Origin: Paenibacillus pasadenensis DSM 19293 | GTDB lineage: Bacteria > Bacillota > Bacilli > Paenibacillales > Paenibacillaceae | Reading direction: 5' to 3' | DNA length: 64,000 bases | Assembly: GCF_000422485.1 (NCBI RefSeq) | Contig: NZ_KE383849.1 | Location: forward strand, 220,472-284,471 | In this document: positions 9,276-17,141 of the stretch, piece by piece | Numbering within the stretch: the first letter of the stretch is position 1 | Layout: each line of letters begins with the position of its first letter | Program-made: the position numbers and the translations under genes | The notes under the pieces: model-generated | The model's input: only the letters and a program-made list of their open reading frames with translations | What the model was told of the DNA's origin: nothing | Databases searched by the model: none

Positions 9276-10813
9276 CCGCATTCCTCCTCGTTCCGATCCT
9301 GGTCTTGACTCTGCGCCTCGCACCGGCTCTGATCGCCGCGCGGGCCCGAACGTCCGCGCCTCGGCACCCATGTATCCTTCACGCCGCCGCCCTGCGAGGA
9401 GTTCACCACAAGCGAGCCTTCCTGCAAGGCGACCCGGGTCAGCCCGCCGGGAACGACATGCGGCTCTCCGCCGCTGCCGCTGAGCACGAAGCCACGCAGG
9501 TCGATGTGGCGAGGCATCATGCCGCCCGCCCCCATGACCGGCGCGGTCGACAGCTTCATCGTGCGCTGAGCGATATAGCGGCCCGGCTGCTCCCGGATCC
9601 GCTCGCGGAACGCCGCCAGCTCCTGCGCCGACGCCTGCGGTCCGATCAGCATGCCGTAGCCGCCCGACAGCGACGTCTCCTTGACGACCAGCTCCTCCAG
9701 GCGATCCAGCACATATTCGCGCTCCTCCTTGCGGGACAGGATGTAGGTCGGCACGTTCGACAGGATCGGCTCCTCGCCCAGATAATAGCGGATCAGGTCA
9801 GGCACATAGGCATAGACCGCCTTGTCGTCGGCGACGCCGGTGCCGGGAGCGTTGGCGATCGCCACGTTGCCGGCCCGATAGGCGTTCATCAGGCCGGCGA
9901 CGCCGAGCATCGAGTCGGGCTGGAAGGAAAGCGGATCGAGAAATTCGTCGTCGATGCGACGATAGATGACATCGACCTGACGCAATCCTCGCAGATCACG
10001 CAAGTAGATCTTGTGGTCCTTGCAGACGAGATCCCGTCCCTCGACGAGATGGATGCCGAGCTGCTGCGCGAGGAAGGTATGCTCGTAATAGGCCGAATTG
10101 TACGGACCGGGAGTGAGCAGCACGATGAACGGGTCTTTTTTGCCCGAGGGGGCGAGCGAGCGGAGGCTGGTCAAAAACACGTTCAGGCTGCGCTCGGTAT
10201 CCTCGATCGAGCTCGGCAGGTACAGGTCGGGAAACAGCTCGCTCATGAGGCTGCGCCCCTTGAACAGATAGGAGAAGCCCGACGGACTGCGCAGATTGTC
10301 CTCCAGCACGTAATAGCCCGTCTCGTCGCGGATCAGGTCGATGCCGGCCGCCGTGACGTAGACGTCTCCCGGCGCGTCCAGTCCGGCCATTTCCGGCCGG
10401 TAGTAGGTGTTGCCGACGATCATGCGGCGCGGGATGACTCCGTCGCGCACGCAGCGCTGGCCGTGGTAGAGGTCGCGGATGAAGCGGTTCAGCGCGATGG
10501 TCCGCTGGCGCAGCCCGGCCTCGAGCAGGCTCCATTCGGCGGCAGGTATGATGCGCGGGACGCAGTCGAAAGGAATCGTGCGCTCCAGCGGGTCCGGAGC
10601 TCCCGGCGCATGGAGCGTGAAGGTGATGCCTTCCTCCAGCATGCGGCTGCCGAAAGCCTGCCGGCGTCTCGCCAGCTCGGACGGCCCCATCGCGGCGAAG
10701 CTCCGATGCACCTGCTCGTAGTGGAGCCGCACGCGGCCTTGCTCGTCATACATCTCGTCGTAGAAGGAACGGGAATCATAGGCTGGAACACGGGTCGGTT
10801 CTGCGGTAGACAT
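9269..10813 (-). CDS. Circularly permuted ATP-grasp family protein (DUF404/DUF407)
   Basis: A 514-residue protein of the circularly permuted ATP-grasp class. The N-terminal half contains RTIALNRFIRDLYHGQRCVRDGVIPRRM and the central part GYYVLEDNLRSPSGFSY, both typical of the family; later segments (VKETSLSGGYGMLIG, YIAQ) belong to the ATP-binding part. ATP-grasp enzymes join a carboxylate to an amine or thiol with ATP, so a peptide-ligase role has been proposed for this operon type; the substrate is not known. First gene of the minus-strand operon; GGAGGGAGG lies about 9 bases upstream of the ATG. Confidence 0.9.
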   Translation of the reverse strand: MSTAEPTRVPAYDSRSFYDEMYDEQGRVRLHYEQVHRSFAAMGPSELARRRQAFGSRMLEEGITFTLHAPGAPDPLERTIPFDCVPRIIPAAEWSLLEAGLRQRTIALNRFIRDLYHGQRCVRDGVIPRRMIVGNTYYRPEMAGLDAPGDVYVTAAGIDLIRDETGYYVLEDNLRSPSGFSYLFKGRSLMSELFPDLYLPSSIEDTERSLNVFLTSLRSLAPSGKKDPFIVLLTPGPYNSAYYEHTFLAQQLGIHLVEGRDLVCKDHKIYLRDLRGLRQVDVIYRRIDDEFLDPLSFQPDSMLGVAGLMNAYRAGNVAIANAPGTGVADDKAVYAYVPDLIRYYLGEEPILSNVPTYILSRKEEREYVLDRLEELVVKETSLSGGYGMLIGPQASAQELAAFRERIREQPGRYIAQRTMKLSTAPVMGAGGMMPRHIDLRGFVLSGSGGEPHVVPGGLTRVALQEGSLVVNSSQGGGVKDTWVPRRGRSGPRGDQSRCEAQSQDQDRNEEECGC

Positions 10814-10886
10814 GGCTGACGGCCTCCCTCCGGGTCAACCTGCAGCGGGAAACGCTCGAGGTGCCCTCCATGATGGATCGAAGCGC

Positions 10887-10945
10887 TTGGGTATATTTAC
10901 CCAATCATACAAGGATCTATCAATTCATGTCAATATAGTTGACAT
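10887..10945 (-). promoter_or_regulatory. Sigma-A promoter of the ATP-grasp operon with two overlapping palindromes
   Basis: On the minus strand TTGACA (10933-10928), an 18-base spacer and TATGAT (10909-10904). Two perfect dyads overlap it: ATGTCAATATAGTTGACAT (10927-10945) covers the -35, and TTGGGTATATTTACCCAA (10887-10904, 7-bp arms) covers the -10 edge and likely start. Their placement is typical of repressor operators; the regulator is not identified. Confidence 0.65.
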
Positions 10946-10956
10946 TAATGGAGCGT

Positions 10957-10981
10957 AAAAAAGCCCCCTATACAGGGGCTT
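10957..10981 (-). terminator. Minus-strand terminator next to the holin-like toxin gene
   Basis: AAGCCCC (10961-10967) pairs with GGGGCTT (10975-10981); read on the minus strand the hairpin is followed by six Ts. The T run exists only on that strand, so it would end a minus-strand transcript arriving from the toxin region. A plausible reading is the 3' end of an antisense RNA; the other is termination of leaky transcription from prkA. Confidence 0.6.
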
Positions 10982-11053
10982 ACTGAATTCGTCTATTTGT
11001 CCATGCACGACGCTTGGATGGAAAAGCTCGCCTCCAGAATGGAGGTGACGCCT

Positions 11054-11131
11054 ATGTCATTTTCGCTACAGGAAGTGATGATGCTCGGGATGTTCCTGCT
11101 AGCATTGCTCGCTTACTTAAAACGAAAATAA
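11054..11131 (+). CDS. Holin-like type I toxin, 25 residues
   Basis: A 25-residue peptide, MSFSLQEVMMLGMFLLALLA then a short basic tail (YLKRK): one hydrophobic segment with a lysine/arginine end, matching the short holin-like (Hol-Tox) peptides common in Firmicutes. GGAGGTGACG (11041-11050) is an almost ideal ribosome site, but CCTCC at 11031-11035 can pair with GGAGG at 11041-11045 in a 5-bp hairpin that would hide it, as known type I toxin mRNAs do. The gene ends inside a 14-bp inverted repeat. The expected effect is membrane damage when overproduced, held back by an antisense RNA; no antisense promoter was recognised. Confidence 0.7.
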   Translation: MSFSLQEVMMLGMFLLALLAYLKRK

Positions 11132-11168
11132 CCCGTCCAAGTTAGCCTCTGGAAACGGGTTATTTTCG
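11123..11168. terminator. 14-bp inverted repeat at the 3' end of the toxin gene
   Basis: CGAAAATAACCCGT (11123-11136) and its exact complement at 11155-11168 form a 14-bp stem with an 18-base loop. The left arm contains the toxin stop codon. T runs are part of the stem rather than downstream on the plus strand; on the minus strand a GTTTTAAG tail follows. It may terminate both the toxin mRNA and the prkA transcript. Confidence 0.6.
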
Positions 11169-11214
11169 AATCCCACGTTTTACAATCCGGAGGTTTCCTC
11201 CAAGTTTTTCGCCC

Positions 11215-13110
11215 TTACCGGTTCAGCAGGCTGCCGACATACCGCAGCAGCTCGTTGGCGCTGGCAGGCGTGTAGCCATGCTCGTCGACGAGGCGCTTGG
11301 TCACCTCGTTCATGCGCTTGAGCTGGTTCTCGTCCGGCGTTTTGGTCGATGTCGTGATCTTGACGATGTCCTTGAGGTCGGCGAACAGCTTCTTCTCCAC
11401 CGCCTCGCGCAGCCGCTCGTGGCTCGTGTAGTCGAACTTGCGCCCCTTGCGGGAGTAGGACGAGATGCGGATAAGGATCTCCTCGCGGAACGCCTTCTTC
11501 GCGTTTTCCGAGACGCCGATCTGCTCCTCGATGGAGCGCATGAGCCGCTCGTCGGGATCGAGCGCCTCGCCGGTGAGCGGGTCCTTGATCTTCGACCAGT
11601 TGCAGTACGCTTCGATGTTGTCGAGATAGTTCTCGAACAGCGTGCGCGCCGACTCCTCGAACGAATAGACGAACGCCTTCTGGACCTCGTTCTTGGCCAG
11701 CTGGTCGTATTCCTTGCGCGCCGCCGAAATGAAGTTTAAGTAACGCTCGCGCTCCTCCTTCGTGATCGAAGGATGCTGGTCGAGCCCGTCCTTGAGCGCC
11801 CGCAGCACGTCGAGCGCATTGATATGGTCCATCTCGCCCTTGATGAGGGCGCTGGAGATGCGGTTGATGACATAGCGGGGGTCGATGCCCGACATGCCTT
11901 CTTCCAGGAATTCGTTCTGCATTTCCTTGAGGTCGGCGTCCTTGTAGCCTTCGACTTCCTCGCCGTCGTACATGCGCATCTTCTTGACGAGGTCCATGCC
12001 CTGCTTCTTGGACTCCTTGAGCCGCGTCAGGATCGAGAAGATGGCCGCCGTGCGCAGCGCATGCGGCGCGATGTGCACATGGCGCAGGTCGCTCTGGGCG
12101 ATCAGCTTGCTGTAGATCTTCTCTTCCTCCGACACCCGCAGGTTGTACGGGATCGGCATGACGATCATCCGCGACTGCAGCGCTTCGTTCTTCTTGTTGG
12201 CGATGAACGCCTTGTACTCGGATTCGTTCGTATGGGCGACGATCAGCTCATCCGCGCTGATGAGCGCGAAGCGGCCGGCCTTGAACTGCCCTTCCTGCGT
12301 CAGCGACAGCAGGTTCCAGAGGAACTTCTCGTCGCATTTGAGCATTTCCTGGAACTCCATCAGGCCGCGGTTGGCCTTGTTGAGCTCGCCGTCGAACCGA
12401 TAGGCGCGCGGATCGGATTCCGAGCCGTACTCCGTGATCGTCGAGAAGTCGATGCTGCCGGTCAGGTCGGCGATGTCCTGCGACTTCGGATCCGACGGGC
12501 TGAACGTGCCGATGCCGACGCGGTTGTCCTCCGACAGGAAGACCCGCTCGATCTGCACGTTCTCGATGTCGTTCTCGAACTCGTTTTTCAGCCGCAGCTG
12601 GCAGTGCGGGCACAGGTTGCCCTCGATCCGTACGCCGAGCTCCCGCTCGAGCTCCGGCCGCAGCTCATGCGGGATGAGGTGGAGCGGATCCTCGTGCATC
12701 GGGCAGCCCTTGATCGCATACACCGCCCCCTGGTCCGTGCGCGAGAATTTCTCCAGCCCTTTCTTGAGCATCGTGACGATCGTCGACTTGCCGCCGCTGA
12801 CCGGACCCATGAGCAGAAGGATCCGCTTGCGCACGTCCAGCCGCCGCGCCGCCGAGTGGAAATATTCCTCCATCAGCTTCTCGACCGCCCGGTCGAGGCC
12901 GAAAATCTCCTGCTCGAAGAACTTGTAGCTCTTCTGTCCGTTCTTCTCGTCGATGCCATGCGACTTGATCATCTCGTACACCCGCGCATGCGCCGTCATC
13001 GCCGGCGCCGGATCGTTCCGCAGCAGCTCGATGTACTCCTTGAACGTCCCCGTCCAGGCGAGCCGCTCGCCCTCCGACTTGTATTCCGCGATCCGTTTGA
13101 AAATATCCAT
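11215..13110 (-). CDS. prkA: PrkA-family serine protein kinase/AAA protein
   Basis: A 631-residue protein of normal PrkA length. The N-terminal AAA module carries a Walker A motif GPVSGGKST near residues 101-109 within LLLMGPVSGGKSTIVTMLKK, and the C-terminal third is the PrkA domain. In Bacillus PrkA is made during sporulation and influences sigma-K dependent events; E. coli YeaG is the counterpart. GGGAGGAGG precedes the ATG at 13110. It ends 47 bases from the toxin-associated inverted repeat. No partner genes (yhbH, spoVR) are adjacent. Confidence 0.93.
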   Translation of the reverse strand: MDIFKRIAEYKSEGERLAWTGTFKEYIELLRNDPAPAMTAHARVYEMIKSHGIDEKNGQKSYKFFEQEIFGLDRAVEKLMEEYFHSAARRLDVRKRILLLMGPVSGGKSTIVTMLKKGLEKFSRTDQGAVYAIKGCPMHEDPLHLIPHELRPELERELGVRIEGNLCPHCQLRLKNEFENDIENVQIERVFLSEDNRVGIGTFSPSDPKSQDIADLTGSIDFSTITEYGSESDPRAYRFDGELNKANRGLMEFQEMLKCDEKFLWNLLSLTQEGQFKAGRFALISADELIVAHTNESEYKAFIANKKNEALQSRMIVMPIPYNLRVSEEEKIYSKLIAQSDLRHVHIAPHALRTAAIFSILTRLKESKKQGMDLVKKMRMYDGEEVEGYKDADLKEMQNEFLEEGMSGIDPRYVINRISSALIKGEMDHINALDVLRALKDGLDQHPSITKEERERYLNFISAARKEYDQLAKNEVQKAFVYSFEESARTLFENYLDNIEAYCNWSKIKDPLTGEALDPDERLMRSIEEQIGVSENAKKAFREEILIRISSYSRKGRKFDYTSHERLREAVEKKLFADLKDIVKITTSTKTPDENQLKRMNEVTKRLVDEHGYTPASANELLRYVGSLLNR

Positions 13111-13197
13111 GCTGCGCCTCCTCCCATTCCTTCCGCGTCAAGACCCTCGCCGTCCGCTCCGCCCAGGCTGTATCTCTGCTTCCCACTCCTGAATAGC

Positions 13198-13225
13198 ATC
13201 GTATTCGAAGTATTAAAGCCTATGC
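13198..13225 (-). promoter_or_regulatory. Possible sigma-E-like promoter of prkA
   Basis: On the minus strand GCATAG (13225-13220), 14 bases, then AATACGAT (13205-13198). This resembles the sigma-E pattern KMATATT-N14-CATACANT with two or three mismatches. prkA belongs to sporulation regulons in Bacillus, which is why I looked here. Weak evidence. Confidence 0.25.
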
Positions 13226-13270
13226 GGAGGGGGGCGATAACTTGACCGGAAATTTGGAGTCGGACAAGAT

Positions 13271-13299
13271 TTGCCAGACCTTCGGCGATCTCCTATAAT
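13271..13299 (+). promoter_or_regulatory. Sigma-A promoter of the DUF2161 gene
   Basis: TTGCCA (13271-13276), 17 bases, TATAAT (13294-13299). It lies about 60 bases before the DUF2161 start. Confidence 0.7.
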
Positions 13300-13358
13300 G
13301 GACGGAATGAGAACGCCTGTGCCGGTGGAGCGGCGGGCGGCGGGGAGGCCGAGAGGGC

Positions 13359-14108
13359 ATGGCGGTGAAGGAGGAAGCGGAGCTGTACGGGCCGGTGAAG
13401 GCCTATCTGGAGGCGCGGGGCTACGAGGTGAAGGGCGAGGTGCTGAGCTGCGATCTGGTGGCGGTCCGGCCGGACGGCGATACGCTAATCGTCGAGATGA
13501 AAAAGACGTTCACGCTCGCGCTGCTGCTGCAGGGCGTCCAGCGGCTGCGGATCGCGGACAAGGTGCTGCTCGCGGTCGAACGCAACCGCTCCCGCAAAGG
13601 GGCGGTCAACCAGCGCTTCGGCGAGCTGGCGGAGCTGTGCCGCATGCTCGGGCTCGGCCTGATGACGGTTACGTTCTACAAGACCAAATCTCCCGTCCTG
13701 GAGTTGCTCTGCGAGCCCGGCGACGCGCCGCTGCGCGGACGGCGCCCGTCCCGCGAGCGGCGGCTGCTGCAGGAGTTCCGCGAGCGCAGCGGCGACTACA
13801 ACGTCGGCGGCAGCGGGCGCGTCCGGGGCAGCCGGCTCATGACCGCCTACCGCGAAAAAGCGCTCCGCCTCGCCTGGGCTCTCCAGGCGCACGGAGCGCT
13901 GTCGCCGGCGCGCGCGCGCGAGCTGACCGGCGTCGCCAAGTCAGGCGAGTTCCTGCGCGCCAACTACTACGGCTGGTTCGCCAAGGTCGAGCGCGGCATC
14001 TACCGGCTGCTGCCGGCCGGCGAAGCCGCTCTCGCGGAGCATGCCGCAGTCATCGACGGCTGGCTGCTGCAGCAGGGCGCGGCCGCTCGGGAGGCGGAGC
14101 GGGACTGA
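13359..14108 (+). CDS. DUF2161 family putative PD-(D/E)XK phosphodiesterase
   Basis: A 249-residue protein. The first half looks like a PD-(D/E)XK nuclease core: SCDLVAVRPDGDTLIVEMKK supplies an Asp, then Glu-x-Lys as the candidate catalytic triad (D, E-M-K), preceded by a helix with Glu residues. The C-terminal part (about residues 150-245) is basic and may be a winged-helix-like DNA-binding region (ARELTGVAKSGEFLRANYYGWF). The family has no proven substrate; a DNA-repair or restriction-like role is possible. Preceded by a sigma-A promoter; monocistronic. Confidence 0.8.
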   Translation: MAVKEEAELYGPVKAYLEARGYEVKGEVLSCDLVAVRPDGDTLIVEMKKTFTLALLLQGVQRLRIADKVLLAVERNRSRKGAVNQRFGELAELCRMLGLGLMTVTFYKTKSPVLELLCEPGDAPLRGRRPSRERRLLQEFRERSGDYNVGGSGRVRGSRLMTAYREKALRLAWALQAHGALSPARARELTGVAKSGEFLRANYYGWFAKVERGIYRLLPAGEAALAEHAAVIDGWLLQQGAAAREAERD

Positions 14109-14231
14109 GAGCCGGAAGCGGCTCTCCCTCCGGCGAGGCTCGAATCTGCCTCGGCGGCCCGGACCGCCCGCCTCGAGAGGCGGAGCGCCTTCCCCGCTCG
14201 GCGGAGGATACGGCCACGCTCCCCGGCTTCT

Positions 14232-15428
14232 TCAGCTGCGCGCGGTGAACTCGCGCATCGCCTCCGCGAGTCCGCTCAGCGCCAACGCCAGCTGCGCTCC
14301 GCTCGCGGCTCCGGCGGCCAGCCTCGCTGCGCCTGAACCCGGCGCTGCGCCGAGGCCGGCGCCGGCAATCCCGATGCACAGCCCGCGCAGCCGGGCCGCG
14401 CGCTGCAGAGCGCGCGCGTCCAGCCCCTCGGGCAGCAGCAGCTCCATCGCTGCGCCGCGCGGATCGCGCCGCCAGCGCAGCCCGGCCGGCATGGAGGCGG
14501 CGTTCAGCGCCTCCTCCAGCTCCTGCAGCGCCGCTTCGCAAGCCGCTGCCGCCGCGGCGCGGCGCGGCTCCAGCTCGCCCAGGCCGAGCAGCTCCTCCAT
14601 GACGAGCAGCTCCCAGCCGCTCGCCGCGCCGGAGCGCCGCTGCTCCTCGCGCACCCGCCGCAGCAGCTCCGGCGGCCCGCTCGCCCAGGCTGCGCCCAGG
14701 CCGGGCACGCCGCTCGCGAGCGAGCCGACGGCGAGCAGCCGCCTGGCGGCATGCCCGCCAGGCGCGCCCCGCTTCGCCGGCGCCGCCGCTCCTGCGCCTT
14801 CGCCCGCTCCTGCACGCCCTCCTGCATCCGCTCCTGCGCCGCCGCCCGCTCCTGCATCCGCTCCTGCGCCGCCGCCTGCTCCTGCACGCCCCCCTGCGAC
14901 TCCGCCTGCACCTGCTCCCGCTACTGCGCCCGCCCCTGCTCCCGATGCCGGACGCCATGACCAGGCGCTGTCCGGCCGCAGCTCGACCTGCCAAGCATTC
15001 GGCTCCTCATTCGCGTCGTCCGGCGCGGCGCCGCTCCGCCCCGGACTTTGCCGCTCCTCGCCCGCTTGCCCGCGCGCTCGCTGCCCATCGCTCCGCTGCG
15101 GCTGCTCGCGCAGATGTCCTGCGCCTTGCCGCTGCGGCACCGGGCCGAGCCTGCCGCCTGTCGCGGCGAGCGCGCGCCGGACCAGCTCCAGCGCCGCCTC
15201 CGCGCTCGCCGCGACGACGATGCCCTCGCCAGGCCGCGCCGTCTCCTCCGCGCCGAGCGCGCGCTGCAGCAGCGCGGCCAGCCGCTGGCCGGCGTCCTCG
15301 CCTAGGGCCGTCTTCCCTTGCGCCAGCGTCCGCCGAGCCGCCTCGAGCACCTCGCTGTCGGCGTACAGCCGCAGCGCTTCCCCCGGACGGTCCAGCGCTA
15401 TGCAGCCGAAGCTTCTCTCCATCGCCAT
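14232..15428 (-). CDS. Degenerate fold-type I PLP aminotransferase-like protein lacking the catalytic lysine
   Basis: A 398-residue protein I do not recognise as a named family. AAAGGAGGG 9 bases before the ATG supports the reading frame. Residues ~10-90 (EAARRTLAQGKTALGEDAG ... GIVVAASAEAALELVRRAL) follow the N-terminal pattern of MocR/PdxR-type aminotransferase domains. The C-terminal half also follows it: GSLASGVPGLGAAW (about residues 231-245) occupies the place of the GSFSK-x3-PGLRLG active-site segment, so the PLP-binding Lys is a Ser here. The block between (about 95-225), where the PLP-binding large domain should be, is low-complexity Gly/Ala-rich sequence with tandem repeats. No N-terminal GntR domain. 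Probably a pseudoenzyme or a decaying gene. Confidence 0.65.
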   Translation of the reverse strand: MAMERSFGCIALDRPGEALRLYADSEVLEAARRTLAQGKTALGEDAGQRLAALLQRALGAEETARPGEGIVVAASAEAALELVRRALAATGGRLGPVPQRQGAGHLREQPQRSDGQRARGQAGEERQSPGRSGAAPDDANEEPNAWQVELRPDSAWSWRPASGAGAGAVAGAGAGGVAGGRAGAGGGAGADAGAGGGAGADAGGRAGAGEGAGAAAPAKRGAPGGHAARRLLAVGSLASGVPGLGAAWASGPPELLRRVREEQRRSGAASGWELLVMEELLGLGELEPRRAAAAAACEAALQELEEALNAASMPAGLRWRRDPRGAAMELLLPEGLDARALQRAARLRGLCIGIAGAGLGAAPGSGAARLAAGAASGAQLALALSGLAEAMREFTARS

Positions 15429-15553
15429 GCCCGGCGCCCTCCTTTTTTCGGCCCGGCCTCAGGCCCTCCATTCCACGCCGCCGCCGCACGGCCGCCTTCG
15501 CCCAGCCCGCTCCATCCGCCCCTTGCCCGGCGCCTGCCTCGATCCCTCCGCGC

Positions 15554-15590
15554 AAAAAAACGCCCCTGAAGCATATATGCTTCAGGGACG
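15554..15590 (-). terminator. Terminator of the first sugar-binding lipoprotein gene
   Basis: A perfect dyad (CCCTGAAGCATATATGCTTC..., 15564-15587) reads on the minus strand into seven Ts (complement of 15554-15560), 15 bases after the stop codon. Confidence 0.9.
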
Positions 15591-15604
15591 CGCCTTAGAA
15601 CCGC

Positions 15605-16933
15605 TTATTTTTTCGCCATGCTGGTCCATTTCGCTTCGATGTTCTTCAGCAGGCCGGCTTTATCCACCTTGCCCGCGACATACGCCTGCATCTCCGCGCC
15701 GACTTCCTGCGGCAAGCCTTCCGGCATTTGGTTGAAGTACCAGCCGGACGTCTTGTTGTCCTTGGAGTAGGCCATGATGTCCGTCGCGATCGCGCCGAGC
15801 ACCTTCTCGTCGGTCACTTCGATCGACTTGAGCGCCGGGATGAACTTGAACTCCTCGACGATGTAGCGCTTGCCCGTCTCGCTCGTCGCCAGCCAGTTGA
15901 GGAACTCCTTGGCCGCTTCCTTGTTTTTGGAGTTCTTGTTGACCGCCCAGTTGTTCGGCACGCCGACCATGATGTTGCCGCTCTTCTCGCTGTCGTCGAT
16001 CGGCATCGGCAGCACGCCGATGTTCATGTCCGGCGTAATGCCGTCGATCTGCACCTGCGTCCAGTTGCCCTGCTGCATCATCGCCGTCTTGCCGCTGGCG
16101 AACAGCGTCACCTGCGTGTTGTAGTCGGTCGTCAGCGGGTTCTTGTTGCTGTACTTCATCGTCAGGTCGAACAGGTTGAACCATTTTTCCACGACCGGGT
16201 TGCCGGCCAGGCCGCCCTTGCCCTCGTTGAGGCCCTGGATCAGCGCCGCAGGATCATCCTGATCGGCGAGCGCGACGTTGAACAGATGGTTGCCGAGCAC
16301 CCACCACTCCTGGTAGCCGTTGGAGAACGGCGTGATGCCGGCGTCCTGCAGCTTCTTGGCGGCCGCGTCGAGCTCCGTGAGCGTCTTCGGCAGCTCGGTG
16401 ATGCCCGCTTTTTCGAACAGGTCCTTATTGTAAATGTAGCCGTAGCCCTCGATGCCGATCGGCATGCCGTACATCTTGCCGTCGCGGCTGATCGGCTCCT
16501 TCGCCGTGTCGAGCACGTCGCTTACCCACGGCTGGTCGGACAGATCCTCCATCTTGTCGATCCAGGTCGTCAGCTCGGCGTTGCCGCCGTTGTTGAAGAT
16601 GTCCGGCTCCTGGCCGGAAGCGAATTTCGCTTTCAGGCCCGCGCCGTAGTCCGCGCCGCCGCCCATCGTCTCGATGTTCAGCGTGACGTTCGGATGCTCC
16701 TTCTCGTAGTCGGCTTTCAGACGGTTCATCGCATCGGCGATCTCGACTTTATATTGGAAGATATTGAGCGTGACCTTTTCGCCGCTGCCCGCGTTCGTTC
16801 CGGAGCCGGCGTTCGTCGCCGTATTGGCCGGGGCTTCGTTGCCGTTCGAGCCCGAGTTGCCGGAAGTGCTGCAGCCTGCCGCCAGGCTGAGCGCCAGACC
16901 GGCGGACAAGACGGTTACCATCGTTTTTTTCAT
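15605..16933 (-). CDS. ABC sugar transporter substrate-binding lipoprotein (copy 1)
   Basis: A 442-residue family 1 extracellular solute-binding protein. The signal peptide has a lipobox (LAAGCSTSG, Cys about residue 20), then a Ser/Asn/Gly-rich linker and a binding domain beginning EKVTLNIFQYKVEIADAMNR. I used the ATG at 16933, preceded by AAGGAGG, rather than the longer frame. It would capture a mono- or oligosaccharide outside the membrane and hand it to the two permeases encoded upstream. No ATPase gene is near; such importers in Firmicutes usually share MsmX. By eye about 80% identical to the next gene, so the pair arose by tandem duplication. It has its own promoter block and terminator. 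Confidence 0.92.
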   Translation of the reverse strand: MKKTMVTVLSAGLALSLAAGCSTSGNSGSNGNEAPANTATNAGSGTNAGSGEKVTLNIFQYKVEIADAMNRLKADYEKEHPNVTLNIETMGGGADYGAGLKAKFASGQEPDIFNNGGNAELTTWIDKMEDLSDQPWVSDVLDTAKEPISRDGKMYGMPIGIEGYGYIYNKDLFEKAGITELPKTLTELDAAAKKLQDAGITPFSNGYQEWWVLGNHLFNVALADQDDPAALIQGLNEGKGGLAGNPVVEKWFNLFDLTMKYSNKNPLTTDYNTQVTLFASGKTAMMQQGNWTQVQIDGITPDMNIGVLPMPIDDSEKSGNIMVGVPNNWAVNKNSKNKEAAKEFLNWLATSETGKRYIVEEFKFIPALKSIEVTDEKVLGAIATDIMAYSKDNKTSGWYFNQMPEGLPQEVGAEMQAYVAGKVDKAGLLKNIEAKWTSMAKK

Positions 16934-17031
16934 TCGCTTTTCCTCCTTGGATAATGACCCTCGTTCGTCCTGCAAGCGCCCTGAGTTCTATATTGGCTGA
17001 TGTTCCCTTAGATTCTCCTGGGAACAATCCA

Positions 17032-17098
17032 AGTATACCTTCGGTCATGCAAACGCTACCACCGAGGATGTTGAACAAAAAGGGGGAAAATATTGATG
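17032..17098 (-). promoter_or_regulatory. Promoter and shared regulatory block 1 (binding-protein gene copy 1)
   Basis: On the minus strand the -10 TATACT lies at 17037-17032. Upstream of it is a block that recurs before the other two importer transcripts: CATCCTCGGTGG (complement of 17059-17070) and CATCAATATTTTCCCCC (complement of 17082-17098). There is no good sigma-A -35, which suggests an activator; the AraC-type response regulator at 22444-24036 is the obvious candidate. Confidence 0.65.
17047..17061. promoter_or_regulatory. cre-like site before binding-protein gene copy 1
   Basis: ATGCAAACGCTACCA fits the CcpA consensus WTGNAANCGNWNNCW at every position. It lies just upstream of the -10 (17032-17037), where CcpA would compete with RNA polymerase. 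Confidence 0.55.
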
Positions 17099-17126
17099 CC
17101 GAATCTCCGGATCAATATCTTCCCCC
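17077..17126 (-). terminator. Terminator of binding-protein gene copy 2, overlapping regulatory block 1
   Basis: 16-bp stem with one mismatch (17082-17097 with 17111-17126), followed on the minus strand by five Ts. One arm is the conserved AATATT/CCCCC part of regulatory block 1, so terminator and operator share bases. Confidence 0.8.
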
Positions 17127-17141
17127 TGCGGGCTTGCCGCC

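Noticed and set aside
10939-10967. Plus-strand promoter using TTGACA at 10939 for the toxin gene
   Set aside because: No -10 hexamer at 16-18 bases; the same palindrome serves the minus-strand promoter.
14041-15735. 564-residue plus-strand frame opposite the degenerate PLP-fold gene
   Set aside because: Composition is Ala/Pro/Ser/Arg low complexity with no ribosome site; the minus-strand frame has an ideal one and recognisable domain ends.
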